From: JBMDXB01 sp048594975
GTDB taxonomy: Bacteria; Acidobacteriota; Vicinamibacteria; Vicinamibacterales; 2-12-FULL-66-21
Reading direction: 5' to 3'
Assembly (NCBI GenBank): GCA_048594975.1
Contig: JBMDXQ010000130.1
Span: forward strand, 1-15,726
DNA: 15,726 nt
Shown here: one piece after another, positions 1-7,714 of the stretch
Numbering within the stretch: the stretch's first letter is position 1
How the letters are laid out: every line of letters starts with the position of its first letter
Made by a program: the position numbers and the translations under genes
The notes under the pieces: generated by a model
Database searches by the model: none
Seen by the model: only the letters and a program-made list of their open reading frames with translations
Told to the model about the DNA's origin: nothing

Positions 1-1
1 C

Positions 2-244
2 GCGCTCGTCGAGTCGAGCCGCGAACAATCGAAGCACGACTCGAACCACATCGACATCTGGCGGCTGAAGCTCGAGCCGGAGAGCAAGGACTTCGTCCGC
101 ATGACGCGATGGGGTGACTACCCGGGCTACAAGGCCTCGAATCCGGTCGTGAGCCCGGACGGGCGCACGATCGCCTTTCAGTCCGCGCGCAGCACCGACG
201 AGGCCGGCGTCGGCTACGGCATCTTCCTGTTGACAGTGAAATAG
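2..244 (+). CDS. TolB-like beta-propeller (PD40) protein, C-terminal end
   Basis: Only the last 80 codons are in the window; the frame is open from base 2 to a TAG stop at 242-244. The fragment contains HIDIWRLKLE, followed by a clear PD40/WD40-like blade, NPVVSPDGRTIAFQSARS, and ends GYGIFLLTVK. The pattern of an aromatic or hydrophobic strand, SPDG and IAF is typical of TolB-type periplasmic propellers, which in Acidobacteriota often occur alone or fused to peptidase S9 or transport-associated domains. The N-terminal part, and any catalytic or export signal, lies outside the window, so the full architecture cannot be judged. It converges on the apiosidase-like gene with a gap of only 6 nt. 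The blade assignment is firm; the function of the whole protein is unknown. Confidence 0.8.
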   Translation, partial: ALVESSREQSKHDSNHIDIWRLKLEPESKDFVRMTRWGDYPGYKASNPVVSPDGRTIAFQSARSTDEAGVGYGIFLLTVK

Positions 245-250
245 CGCCGG

Positions 251-1657
251 TCACCGCCGCACGACGGCTGTCCCGGGCGGCGGGTACTTCTTCGACTCGT
301 CGTCCAGGACGAGCACCCAGTCGAGGAGCTCACCCGGTTCTGGCGGCGTGAACGTGCGCTCGCCGGTGTTCGCGAAGGTGCCGATGGCGGTCGCCTCGCC
401 GGTGCGCGGGTTGAACCACCACGCCTTCACGCGCGCGCCCGTGATCGTGCTCATCCGCACGGCGAACGGCCGGCCAACCGGCGCGTATACCATCGTGTAG
501 CTGCCCTCGGCGTCGCGTGTGGCGACGAACGCGTAGCGGCCGGCGCCGGGAACGCTCGTCGGCACCCGGCCGGTCACGATGATCTCCTGGTCGGGGATGC
601 GCGTGAGGAACGGGCGCGACTCCATCAGCGCGCGCCCGTGCTCCATCTGCCGCGCGCCGGGCTGCTCGATGGCCTCGGTCCACGGCAGCAGCGGGTTGTT
701 CACCGGCTTCCGGTCCGGCGTCCACATCTGCCACACCAAGTGATGGCCGTAGGTGTGACCGAACGCGCCGGTGAACAGGCCCCAGTAGAGCGGCCGCCGT
801 ACGTCGGCAGAGATGGAGTGGCCGAGCTTCTTGGCGTCGAACGAGATCGGGTGGTCCTCGTAGATCGGCTCGCCGTCGATCACCGGCTTGACCGGCGTCC
901 GGTCGTAGTCGGTGCGCGTCTGGTCGTAGCGACCGGTGAACTCCGTCACGTGGCCGTTCTGCCGCATGTTGAAGTCGAGCCACTCCTCACCGTGGAACGG
1001 CGTGGACGAACCCTGGCCGCCGGTCGGATGGAACGTGATCAGGTGCACGCCGCCGTCGCCGGCGCGGAGCCCGGTTGCCATGGCGCGGATGATCGCCCCG
1101 TGCGCGCCGGTCTCCATCGGTCGATCGCCGCCGAGTATCCAGACGATGCCGGCGCCCCTGTAGCGGCGGCCCAGCCACTCGCCGTACTCCCGAGCGTTCG
1201 CGGGCGTGAAGATCTCCGGCCCGACGCCCCACTTGCGGTTCCACTTGTCGCCCCACGTCGGGAGCAGCCCGACGTAGAGGCCGAGCTCGTTCGCCTTCGC
1301 GACGACCCAGTCGACGTGGGCGAAGTACTCCTCGATCGGCTGGGTCGGATCGCTGCTGCGCAGCGGGAGGTGACCGTAGGCGTTCGGCGCCGTGAGGCCG
1401 TCGAACTCCGCGAGCGCGACCGCCTGGATGACCGTGAACCGCTGCTCGGCGCGGCGCTTCAGGTAGCGCTCCGCCTCCTCGCGCGTGGCGCGGTGGAACA
1501 GCTCCCACGCGGTATCGCCGAGCCAGAAGAACGGCCTCCCGTCTGCGGTCACCAGGAACCGCCTGTTCTCGGATACCTTCAGCTGCGGCAGCGGCCCGGC
1601 CGCAGCAAACGTCGAGCACATCAGCGCGGCGGCAGCGAACGCGGCCATCCGGCTCAT
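251..1657 (-). CDS. secreted apiosidase-like glycoside hydrolase (GH140 / DUF4038)
   Basis: A 468-residue protein beginning with a Sec-type signal (MSRMAAFAAAALMCSTFAAA). The DUF4038 catalytic barrel follows, with GRPFFWLGDTAWELFHR (40-56), FTVIQAVALAEFDGL (74-88), GLYVGLLPTWGDKW (126-139) and the strand WILGGDRP (173-180). Asp178 and Glu263 (in VIDGEPIYE) sit where GH140 enzymes carry acid/base and nucleophile. The C-terminal part (about 365-455), with VKAWWFNPRTGEA and DWVLVLDD, matches the small beta domain annotated as a putative collagen-binding domain in this family. Characterised GH140 members release apiose from pectic rhamnogalacturonan-II; specificity here is inferred. The start is placed at 1657 rather than 1684 because it gives an ATGA overlap with the preceding oxidoreductase, a GGAG lies about 12 nt upstream, and the signal peptide then begins cleanly. 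It is probably co-translated with that gene. Confidence 0.85.
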   Translation of the reverse strand: MSRMAAFAAAALMCSTFAAAGPLPQLKVSENRRFLVTADGRPFFWLGDTAWELFHRATREEAERYLKRRAEQRFTVIQAVALAEFDGLTAPNAYGHLPLRSSDPTQPIEEYFAHVDWVVAKANELGLYVGLLPTWGDKWNRKWGVGPEIFTPANAREYGEWLGRRYRGAGIVWILGGDRPMETGAHGAIIRAMATGLRAGDGGVHLITFHPTGGQGSSTPFHGEEWLDFNMRQNGHVTEFTGRYDQTRTDYDRTPVKPVIDGEPIYEDHPISFDAKKLGHSISADVRRPLYWGLFTGAFGHTYGHHLVWQMWTPDRKPVNNPLLPWTEAIEQPGARQMEHGRALMESRPFLTRIPDQEIIVTGRVPTSVPGAGRYAFVATRDAEGSYTMVYAPVGRPFAVRMSTITGARVKAWWFNPRTGEATAIGTFANTGERTFTPPEPGELLDWVLVLDDESKKYPPPGTAVVRR

Positions 1658-3003
1658 ACCGTCGATGGCTCCGGGTGCACCCACGGCGCGCGGTAGGGCC
1701 GCCGCAGGAGCGTGTTAGCTTCCGCATCGCCCATGACGAGTCCCTTCGCGTGGTCCCAGGCCAGCGTCCGCCCGAGCCGCATCGAGAGGTTCGCGAGGAT
1801 GCACGCGGTCGCCGAGATGTACCCTTCCTCGATGTCGGCCACGGGCCTTTCCCGCGTCGCAATGCAGGAGAGGAAGTCCTTCATCTGCCCGCGAATGGCC
1901 GGTGCGACATGCCGCTCGAGGTCCTTCTCGGTCTTGTCCTCCGGGAACTGCTCGAGCTCGTACACGACGTCCTCGTGGAGCGGCTTGCTGCCGTCCGTCG
2001 AGGGGATGAAGTCCCAGCTGAACACGCTCGCCTTGAGCGTGCCCCTGTCGCCGTAGAACGTGGCCGCCCAGGGGTACTTCGGGTCCGGTGGATCGCCGTA
2101 GGTGCGGTGCGTCCAGACCACAGGCAGGCCGCCGAACTCGAACGTCGCGGTCTGGGTGTCGGAGATGTTCGCGCGGCTCTGCTTGTGCACCACGATGCCT
2201 CCGGCGGAACTCACGCGCTCCGGCGCGCCCAGCCCGAGCATCCACCGCACCATGTCCAGCATGTGTACGCCCATGTCGCCGACGATGCCGTTGCTGTATT
2301 CCATGTACGCGCGCCAGCGGCGCGGGTGGACGAGCGCGTTGTAGGGGCGCATCGGCGCCGGCCCCGTCCACATCTCGTAGTCGAGGTGCGGGGGCGGGGT
2401 CGTGTCGGGCGGGTTCTCCCGCGCCCGCATCGGGTAGTAGCAGTAGACCTCGACCAGGCCGATCGTGCCGAGCAGCCCTTCGCGGATCACCCGGTCGCGC
2501 GCGTGAATCAGGTGGGGCGTGCTGCGCCGCTGCATGCCGACCTGGACGACGCGTTTGTACTTGCGGGCCGCCGCCCGCATCGCCTGGCCCTCGACGACGT
2601 CCACGCTGATCGGCTTCTGGACCCAGACGTCGGCGCCGGCCTTGATCGCCTCGATCGTCGGCAGCGCGTGCCAGTGATCGGGCGGGACCACCAGCACGAT
2701 GTCGAGGTCGCGCGCCTTCAACATCTCGCGATAGTCGGTGTAGGTGCGCGGCTTCTTCTTCGACGCCTGGCGCGCCGCCACCTGCCCGGCGGCGTCGGCG
2801 AGCATGTTGCGATCCACGTCGCACAGCGACACGACCTCGACCGGGGCCACCTGAATGAGCCGGAACAGGTCCGTCTTGCCGTACCAGCCGCTGCCGATCA
2901 GGCCGACGCGCGGGCGCATCTCTGCGAGTTGCCCGGCGTAGGCCGGCACACGCGATGCCACGAGCGCAGCGGCGCCCTGCTTCAGGAAGTCGCGACGATG
3001 CAT
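1654..3003 (-). CDS. Tat-exported Gfo/Idh/MocA family oxidoreductase
   Basis: A 449-residue NAD(P)-dependent oxidoreductase. The N-terminus MHRRDFLKQGAAALVASRVP is a twin-arginine signal, so the folded, cofactor-loaded enzyme is predicted to be exported. The Rossmann domain shows VGLIGSGWYG (33-42), SLCDVD (59-64) and the family EKP-type motif as VQKP (128-131). In the C-terminal domain GDMGVHMLDMVRW (242-254) supplies the conserved His247. Related proteins act on sugars or inositols, and some Tat-exported members act as glycosidases by transient oxidation. The substrate is unknown. The start at 3003 has an excellent Shine-Dalgarno (GGAGG, 8 nt upstream) and places the RR motif at the N-terminus; the longer reading to 3042 is less likely. 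Its TGA overlaps the ATG of the GH140-like gene, suggesting both act on the same sugar material. Confidence 0.88.
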   Translation of the reverse strand: MHRRDFLKQGAAALVASRVPAYAGQLAEMRPRVGLIGSGWYGKTDLFRLIQVAPVEVVSLCDVDRNMLADAAGQVAARQASKKKPRTYTDYREMLKARDLDIVLVVPPDHWHALPTIEAIKAGADVWVQKPISVDVVEGQAMRAAARKYKRVVQVGMQRRSTPHLIHARDRVIREGLLGTIGLVEVYCYYPMRARENPPDTTPPPHLDYEMWTGPAPMRPYNALVHPRRWRAYMEYSNGIVGDMGVHMLDMVRWMLGLGAPERVSSAGGIVVHKQSRANISDTQTATFEFGGLPVVWTHRTYGDPPDPKYPWAATFYGDRGTLKASVFSWDFIPSTDGSKPLHEDVVYELEQFPEDKTEKDLERHVAPAIRGQMKDFLSCIATRERPVADIEEGYISATACILANLSMRLGRTLAWDHAKGLVMGDAEANTLLRRPYRAPWVHPEPSTV

Positions 3004-3011
3004 CCCGGGGT

Positions 3012-3016
3012 CCTCC
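3012..3016 (-). promoter_or_regulatory. Shine-Dalgarno deciding the oxidoreductase start
   Basis: On the minus strand GGAGG lies 8 nt before the ATG at 3003. It selects that ATG over in-frame ATGs at 3018 and 3042 and puts the twin-arginine motif at residues 3-4. Confidence 0.75.
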
Positions 3017-3030
3017 ATGGTTGGAGCGCC

Positions 3031-3036
3031 ACTATA
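3031..3036 (-). promoter_or_regulatory. candidate -10 box for the oxidoreductase-GH140 operon
   Basis: TATAGT on the minus strand matches TATAAT at five of six positions. It lies 27 nt before the start at 3003, leaving room for a short leader containing the GGAGG ribosome site. No convincing -35 box is seen at the expected distance; that position falls in the GC-rich palindrome at 3052-3067. Confidence 0.4.
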
Positions 3037-3051
3037 CCGCAACCACGGTAG

Positions 3052-3067
3052 GCGGCCGCCCGGCCGC
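3052..3067. repeat. perfect GC inverted repeat between divergent genes
   Basis: GCGGCC-GCCC-GGCCGC is a perfect 6-4-6 inverted repeat. It lies centrally in the 86-nt divergent intergenic region, between a candidate -10 for each side, in the zone where both -35 regions would fall. It could be an operator or a hairpin, or simply GC-rich chance. Confidence 0.35.
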
Positions 3068-3076
3068 GCACCGGAC

Positions 3077-3082
3077 TAGAAT
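3077..3082 (+). promoter_or_regulatory. candidate -10 box for leaderless ppk2 transcript
   Basis: TAGAAT fits TANNNT and ends 7 nt before the ATG at 3090. There is no Shine-Dalgarno between it and the start. Such spacing would place the transcription start at or next to the A of ATG, as in leaderless bacterial genes. This is inferred from spacing only. Confidence 0.4.
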
Positions 3083-3089
3083 CTCGTAC

Positions 3090-3974
3090 ATGGCTCCGGC
3101 GAAGAACTCGCTTGCCGCTCGCTACGTCGTCCACTCCGGCGCGCGCTTCCGCCTGGATTCGATCGACCCGGACAGCACGAACGGCTTGGACAGGCAGCAG
3201 GGGCTGTCGCTGCTCGAGCAGCGGACCCGGGAGATCGGCGAGCTGCAGGAGGCGCTGTACGCCGTCGATCGCTGGAGCGTGCTCCTGATCTTCCAGGCGA
3301 TGGACACCGCCGGCAAGGACGGCGCGATCAAGCACGTCATGTCCGGCGTCAACCCGGCTGGCGTCCAGGTCTTCTCCTTCAAGGCACCGTCGTCCGAGGA
3401 GCTCGACCACGATTACATGTGGCGCACCACCCGGTGCCTGCCCGAACGGGGCCGCATCGGCATCTTCAACCGCTCGTACTACGAGGAAGTACTCGTGGTG
3501 CGGGTGCACCCGGAGCTGCTGGCGGGGCAACGGCTGCCGGACGGCGCGGTGCCGAAGGACATCTGGAACCGCCGCTTCCAGGACATCAACGCCTTCGAGC
3601 GCCACCTGGCCCGCAATGGCTACGCGATCCGGAAGTTCTTCCTGCACATCTCGAGGGAGGAACAGAAGCGCCGGTTCCTGGCCCGGCTCGACACGCCGGA
3701 AAAGAACTGGAAGTTCTCGATCGGCGACGTCGACGAGCGCGCGATGTGGGACCGCTACATGGCCGCGTACCAGGACATGCTCCGCCACACCTCGACCGGG
3801 TACGCGCCCTGGCTCGTCGTGCCGGCGGACCACAAGTGGTATGCACGCCTGATCGTGGCAACCGCCACCCTCGACGCGATGCGCGAGCTGAAGCTGCAGT
3901 TCCCGAAGACCACGCCGAGGCGAGCACGCGAGCTGGCCGAGGCGCGCGAGCACCTGGTGAAGGAGCGCCGCTGA
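3090..3974 (+). CDS. ppk2: polyphosphate kinase 2 (class III-like polyP:nucleotide phosphotransferase)
   Basis: A 294-residue cytoplasmic PPK2-family kinase, which transfers phosphate from polyphosphate to AMP and/or ADP. Family motifs in order are the Walker A loop AMDTAGKDG (70-78), GVNPAGVQVFSFKAPSSEEL (86-105), the Walker B region FNRSYYEEVLVVRVHPE (126-142), a lid helix region EEQKRRFLARLDTPEKNWKF (190-209), DRYMAAYQDML (221-231) and TSTGYAPWLVVPADHKWY (234-251). The N-terminal lead-in (FRLDSIDPDST) and overall length resemble the single-domain class III enzymes of Meiothermus and Deinococcus, which phosphorylate both AMP and ADP; class is inferred from recalled similarity. The ATG at 3090 is used because upstream in-frame sequence reads through the divergent promoter region and is not protein-like. 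It has no clear ribosome site. It stands alone, divergent from the oxidoreductase gene. Confidence 0.9.
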   Translation: MAPAKNSLAARYVVHSGARFRLDSIDPDSTNGLDRQQGLSLLEQRTREIGELQEALYAVDRWSVLLIFQAMDTAGKDGAIKHVMSGVNPAGVQVFSFKAPSSEELDHDYMWRTTRCLPERGRIGIFNRSYYEEVLVVRVHPELLAGQRLPDGAVPKDIWNRRFQDINAFERHLARNGYAIRKFFLHISREEQKRRFLARLDTPEKNWKFSIGDVDERAMWDRYMAAYQDMLRHTSTGYAPWLVVPADHKWYARLIVATATLDAMRELKLQFPKTTPRRARELAEAREHLVKERR

Positions 3975-4029
3975 CCCGTCTCCCGGATCAGCACGCGCGC
4001 CACGGCTCGGGAGTATCGCAGGCGTAGCT

Positions 4030-4055
4030 CCATCAAGGCTCGTGAGCTTCGATGG
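4030..4055 (+). terminator. possible hairpin after ppk2
   Basis: CCATCAAGGCTC and GAGCTTCGATGG are arms of an imperfect inverted repeat with one mismatch and one G-U pair on the plus strand. It starts about 55 nt after the ppk2 stop, in the 121-nt gap between convergent genes. No T-tract follows, so intrinsic termination is uncertain. Confidence 0.3.
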
Positions 4056-4095
4056 TCTGCAGTGTCCGGGCGCCGCGAGCCACTCCATCGGGCTG

Positions 4096-4650
4096 TCAAC
4101 CGCGTCCCTTTCCCTTCACAGCACTTTCCAGCACGCTGGCGATCGCGAGGATGGTATTCCAGTTGCGCGTGGTGACCCGGGCTCCGAACAGCCGGTCGAG
4201 TGTCCCGAGGTAGCCGATGACCTTCATGTCGCGCCGGTAGACACCCACGACGAACCGGCCTTCCGTGCCAATGATTTTCAGCAGCCACTTTCCGGTAGGC
4301 GGAAAGCGCACGGGAATCGATGGCGCCACGCGCGGGCGCCGCGGCAGGACGCTGACGAAGCGGACGATGTCGGGTCGCACCGGCTGGCCGGAGAATTGGT
4401 CACCGGACGTCAGCCTCAAGATATCGCGGTCGCGGCAAATCACCATCTCCGCTTCGAAGGGAAGCCGGCGCGTCAATTCCTCGCGCAGCTGCGCCCGGCT
4501 GACCGATCGCCTGATGACGAACGTACCGGCCGCCCCGATGTTGACAGCGTCGAGGTGCTTCAGCTGTCCGGCAAGCGCGGCCGGCCGGAAGGTCCGGTGA
4601 CCGCCAATGTTGATCCCTCTGAGGAAGACCACGAGTGCCACGAGTTCCAT
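4096..4650 (-). CDS. DUF1697 family protein
   Basis: A 184-residue cytoplasmic protein of the DUF1697 family, whose biochemical role is not known to me. The family signature is clear: an N-terminal FLRGINIGGHRTFRPA (9-24), VNIGAAGTFVIRR (36-48), LREELTRRLPFEAEMVICRD (55-74), PPTGKWLLKIIG and, near the end, DRLFGARVTTRNWNTILAIA. Length is normal for the family, with no truncation. The ATG at 4650 is 13 nt past the stop of the GH127-type gene (4664), so the two are probably co-transcribed. No Shine-Dalgarno is visible, which suggests dependence on upstream translation. In-frame GTG codons at residues 4 and 7 are possible alternative starts. Nothing links it functionally to arabinan breakdown. 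Confidence 0.85.
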   Translation of the reverse strand: MELVALVVFLRGINIGGHRTFRPAALAGQLKHLDAVNIGAAGTFVIRRSVSRAQLREELTRRLPFEAEMVICRDRDILRLTSGDQFSGQPVRPDIVRFVSVLPRRPRVAPSIPVRFPPTGKWLLKIIGTEGRFVVGVYRRDMKVIGYLGTLDRLFGARVTTRNWNTILAIASVLESAVKGKGRG

Positions 4651-4663
4651 TCTGGCAGTGCAA

Positions 4664-7600
4664 TTACCGCAACTTCACGTGCAGGTAGACCGAATGCCGT
4701 CCGTAGGTCTCGTAGAACGGCCTGAAAGCGACGCCGTCGATGCTGAACCGGAGCGTCGCCGGATCGCCCGTGACGGATCTGCCGATGTCCTCCGCGTCGA
4801 GCACGATCGGACGCCAGTCCGTCCTCGGGCCCGACTCCTCCGCTGCCAGCAGGATCGGGCCGTAGAAGATGCTGGCGACGTTCGGCTGATCCATGACGGG
4901 CTGCAGGTGGAAGTGGAACGGCATGCGGAGCTCGATCGTGTCGTTGGTGCGCCACTTCCTCGCGAGCGTCAGGTACGTCCCGGGCATCGCCTTCAGCCGC
5001 TGCTCGCGTCCGTTGATCTTCACGAAGAACCCGCGCGTCGCCCAGCGCGGCACGCGCACCCTGATGTCGAACTCGCCGCCGCCCTGGACGACCAGGCGCG
5101 TCGTATCGGCGTGGGGGAAGTCGGTCATCTGCTGCACTACGACCTTCCGCTCGCTCCAGTTCAGCGTCGACGGTACGAACAGGTTGACGTAGAGCGTCCG
5201 GGTGTCGGCGCTCCGGAAGTAAATCGAGTCCTGGAGCTTCGTGTGGCTCTCCAGCGCCGTGCCGTTGCAGCAGGTGAAGCCGTCCATGTCCGCGTTCGTG
5301 AACCGCTTCTGCGCGCCCGGGTTGAGCGGCACGTGGTAGGTGTTGCCGGGATCGGCCTCGGCGACCGACGCCAGGATGTGGTTATAGAGCGCCTGCTCGT
5401 AGTGGTCCATGTACTTGGCGGTCTGGTCGTACATGAACAGCTGACGGTCCAGCTTGAGGAGGTTGTAGGTTGCGCAGGTCTCGTTCTGACCGCCGGGGGC
5501 GAACCCGTTCTCCCAGAGAGTGTCTGGCTGCGCGGTGAAGCACTCGGCGTTGTTCGGGTTGCGGGCACCGGCCACGCCCCCGATGCTGTACATGTAGCTG
5601 CGGTTCACGATCTCCCAGAAGTTGGCGGCGATCACGTAGTAGGGTAGCTCACCCGTGCCGCGGAAGGTCTCGAGCGCCCCGGTGATCTGCGGAAGGTGCT
5701 GGTTGGCATGCTTACCCCGGATCGTGTCCACGTTCCGGGCGAGGCCGTGTTCGCGGCCCGCGTTGCCGAAGAAGACGGTGGTGTTGTCGAAGAGCTTCGC
5801 GCACTCGAGGAACTGCCGGTCGCCGGTCAGCCGGAAGAGCCGCGCCATCACTTCGTTCATGCCTCCATACTCGCCGGCGATGTAACGGCTCCACATGCCG
5901 GTGCGCGTATCCGCGGGAAGGGCCTTCAGGCGGGCATGCACCCACGCACCCATGCCCCTGGCTACGTCCAGCGCCTTGGGGTTCCCGGCGACCTCATAGC
6001 TGTCGAGCAGGCCGGCGAGGATCTTGTGGAGCGTGTAGTAGGGCGCCCAGATCTGGCTGTCCTGCGTCCCGTAGGTCGCTCCCTTTTCGAGCATGATGAA
6101 CTGATCCGGCGGGTAGGCGCTGATGAACCCCACGCCCCAGTTCCAGTAGTCGCTGCGGATCGCTCCGGCCCGCAGATTGGAGTCGTACCCGGTGCGCCCC
6201 GGGCCCGGCGGGACTGCGGTGGAGTCCGCCGCGAACGGGCCACCCTCCTGCGCCGGCCGGCCGGACTTCCGCGACAGGTCGTACAGGGTGTCGATGAGGT
6301 AGTTCATCTTCTCGAGGAAGTTTGCCCGCAGCCCCTCGTCGAAGATCGTGCCCGCGTAGGCCTGCGCGATCGCCGTCAGATAGTGGCCGCTCGCGTGCCC
6401 GCGGAGCCGGGTCGTCTGGCTGTCCCACCCCTCGAGTGGCAGCGCGCCTGCGGGCTGCGGCTGTCCGAACGCGTCCCTGAAGTTGTAGAGGAAACGATCG
6501 GGATTGGTGGCGGCCAGCGCGCGGATGAATTTGTAGCGGTTCCTGATGAACGGCGTGTCGCGGCCCCTGGTGTCGCGCTCCAGCACGACCTGGCTGAGGG
6601 AAAACGCCTCCACCAGTCGGCTCGGGGGTGTCGTCGTCCCCACCGGCACCTTCACGATCACCGTCGCCTTCGGCTCGAACCGCGTGCCCGGGACTCTGCC
6701 GGTCACGGTGTAGTTCCCTGGCTTCAGCACGTCACGGTTGTCTGTGGGCGACGGCCAGATCACGCGCACGTCGGGGCCCTTCCCGTTCCCGCGGTACACG
6801 GCCGGGAGTGTGCGCGGCAACCGCGGCAGCGTCCCGACGACCGTCTCGACTTTGATGTCCGGGACGTGTGCCAGGCGCGAAGCGAACGGCGATTCCCGCG
6901 GGATCGCAGCCGTGGAGATCTCCGGGGCGGGCGCGCCACGGCCCCTGGTGATCTGCCGCGCCGACAGGGCGTTCCTGCGGATGGTGGACACCTGCTCGTC
7001 GGTCAGCGCGATGCGATAGATGCGGACGTCGCGCAGCCGCCCGTGCAGCGAGGGTTCGGTGTCAGACTGGGAGCGGCCGATGAAGAGACGATTCGCCGTG
7101 CCGGACGTCCGTTCGAGAATCCGCGCGGCGTTGACAGGGACACCGGCCGCCTGGCCGACCCTCGCGCCATCTAGGTAGGTGGTCAGAACGCGAGCGGCCG
7201 GATCGAGCACGATCGCGAGGTGCACCCACCGGTTCTCGAGAAACGGCGCTGCTGCGGTTTCGTGGACCTTGCCCTGAAGGACGATCGAGGCGCGGAAGCC
7301 CGCCGGATTCGCCACGGCGAACAGCCTCGCCGACGGGTCCCGCCCGAAGTCGAAGAACGGTCCTGAGGCGCCGGTGGGCAGGAACAGCCAGCCCGTCATA
7401 CTGATCGTGTCCTCGCCGTCGAGCGCATCGGCGGCAAGCTGGAGGTGGCTGCCATCGCCGGTCAGCAGCAGCGCCCTGCGGAACTGGCCGTCGTCGACAA
7501 ACGTAGCCCCGCCTCCGCGCAGGGCTGCGTGGGCCTGGTTCCTCGAGGAATCCTCCGCGTTGGCGGCAAGCAGGTACCGGGCGACGAGCGCCCTTTCGCC

Positions 7601-7714
7601 GATGCCGTCGAGGAACTGGTCTCCTCCCTGGGCAGTGCCGTGCGCTCCGCGCGCGACAGCAAGCAGAACGGTCGAGACCGCCAGGAGCACGGCGAAGAGC
7701 ACGCGGGTGATCAT
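4664..7714 (-). CDS. secreted GH127-type beta-L-arabinofuranosidase with LamG and Ig-like modules
   Basis: A 1016-residue exported enzyme. Residues 1-29 form a signal peptide. Residues 40-250 form a LamG/concanavalin-like jelly roll (VARYLLAAN, MTGWLFLPT, WVHLAIVLD, GRLRDVRIYRIALTDEQ). Residues 285-358 resemble a bacterial Ig-like (Big_4-type) module (KVETVVGTLPRLP, PGNYTVTGRVPGT). From about 365 to the end is the DUF1680/GH127 domain, with LRGHASGHYLTAIAQAYAGT (437-456), YGGMNEVMARLF (616-627) and HANQHLPQITGA (669-680). The zinc-thiolate site is intact: Glu745 and Cys747 in NETCATYNLLKL, Cys815-Cys816 in FTCCNGT; Glu724 (AECF) is a candidate acid/base. GH127 and related GH146 enzymes cleave beta-L-arabinofuranosides using cysteine as nucleophile. 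Exact linkage is unknown. A GGAG lies about 13 nt before the ATG. DUF1697 follows 13 nt downstream. Confidence 0.88.
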   Translation of the reverse strand: MITRVLFAVLLAVSTVLLAVARGAHGTAQGGDQFLDGIGERALVARYLLAANAEDSSRNQAHAALRGGGATFVDDGQFRRALLLTGDGSHLQLAADALDGEDTISMTGWLFLPTGASGPFFDFGRDPSARLFAVANPAGFRASIVLQGKVHETAAAPFLENRWVHLAIVLDPAARVLTTYLDGARVGQAAGVPVNAARILERTSGTANRLFIGRSQSDTEPSLHGRLRDVRIYRIALTDEQVSTIRRNALSARQITRGRGAPAPEISTAAIPRESPFASRLAHVPDIKVETVVGTLPRLPRTLPAVYRGNGKGPDVRVIWPSPTDNRDVLKPGNYTVTGRVPGTRFEPKATVIVKVPVGTTTPPSRLVEAFSLSQVVLERDTRGRDTPFIRNRYKFIRALAATNPDRFLYNFRDAFGQPQPAGALPLEGWDSQTTRLRGHASGHYLTAIAQAYAGTIFDEGLRANFLEKMNYLIDTLYDLSRKSGRPAQEGGPFAADSTAVPPGPGRTGYDSNLRAGAIRSDYWNWGVGFISAYPPDQFIMLEKGATYGTQDSQIWAPYYTLHKILAGLLDSYEVAGNPKALDVARGMGAWVHARLKALPADTRTGMWSRYIAGEYGGMNEVMARLFRLTGDRQFLECAKLFDNTTVFFGNAGREHGLARNVDTIRGKHANQHLPQITGALETFRGTGELPYYVIAANFWEIVNRSYMYSIGGVAGARNPNNAECFTAQPDTLWENGFAPGGQNETCATYNLLKLDRQLFMYDQTAKYMDHYEQALYNHILASVAEADPGNTYHVPLNPGAQKRFTNADMDGFTCCNGTALESHTKLQDSIYFRSADTRTLYVNLFVPSTLNWSERKVVVQQMTDFPHADTTRLVVQGGGEFDIRVRVPRWATRGFFVKINGREQRLKAMPGTYLTLARKWRTNDTIELRMPFHFHLQPVMDQPNVASIFYGPILLAAEESGPRTDWRPIVLDAEDIGRSVTGDPATLRFSIDGVAFRPFYETYGRHSVYLHVKLR

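Noticed and set aside
638..3051. Plus-strand open frames of 352 and 458 codons opposite the GH140-like and oxidoreductase genes
   Set aside because: Same antisense composition; the minus-strand genes have excellent motifs and a Shine-Dalgarno.
2955..3089. N-terminal extension of PPK2 by 45 residues
   Set aside because: It would overlap the start of the divergent oxidoreductase gene and run through the promoter region; family members start near the chosen ATG.
5696..7174. Plus-strand open frame (492 codons) opposite the GH127 gene
   Set aside because: Arg- and Val-rich antisense frame without recognisable domains; the minus-strand frame has signal peptide, modules and zinc-site residues.
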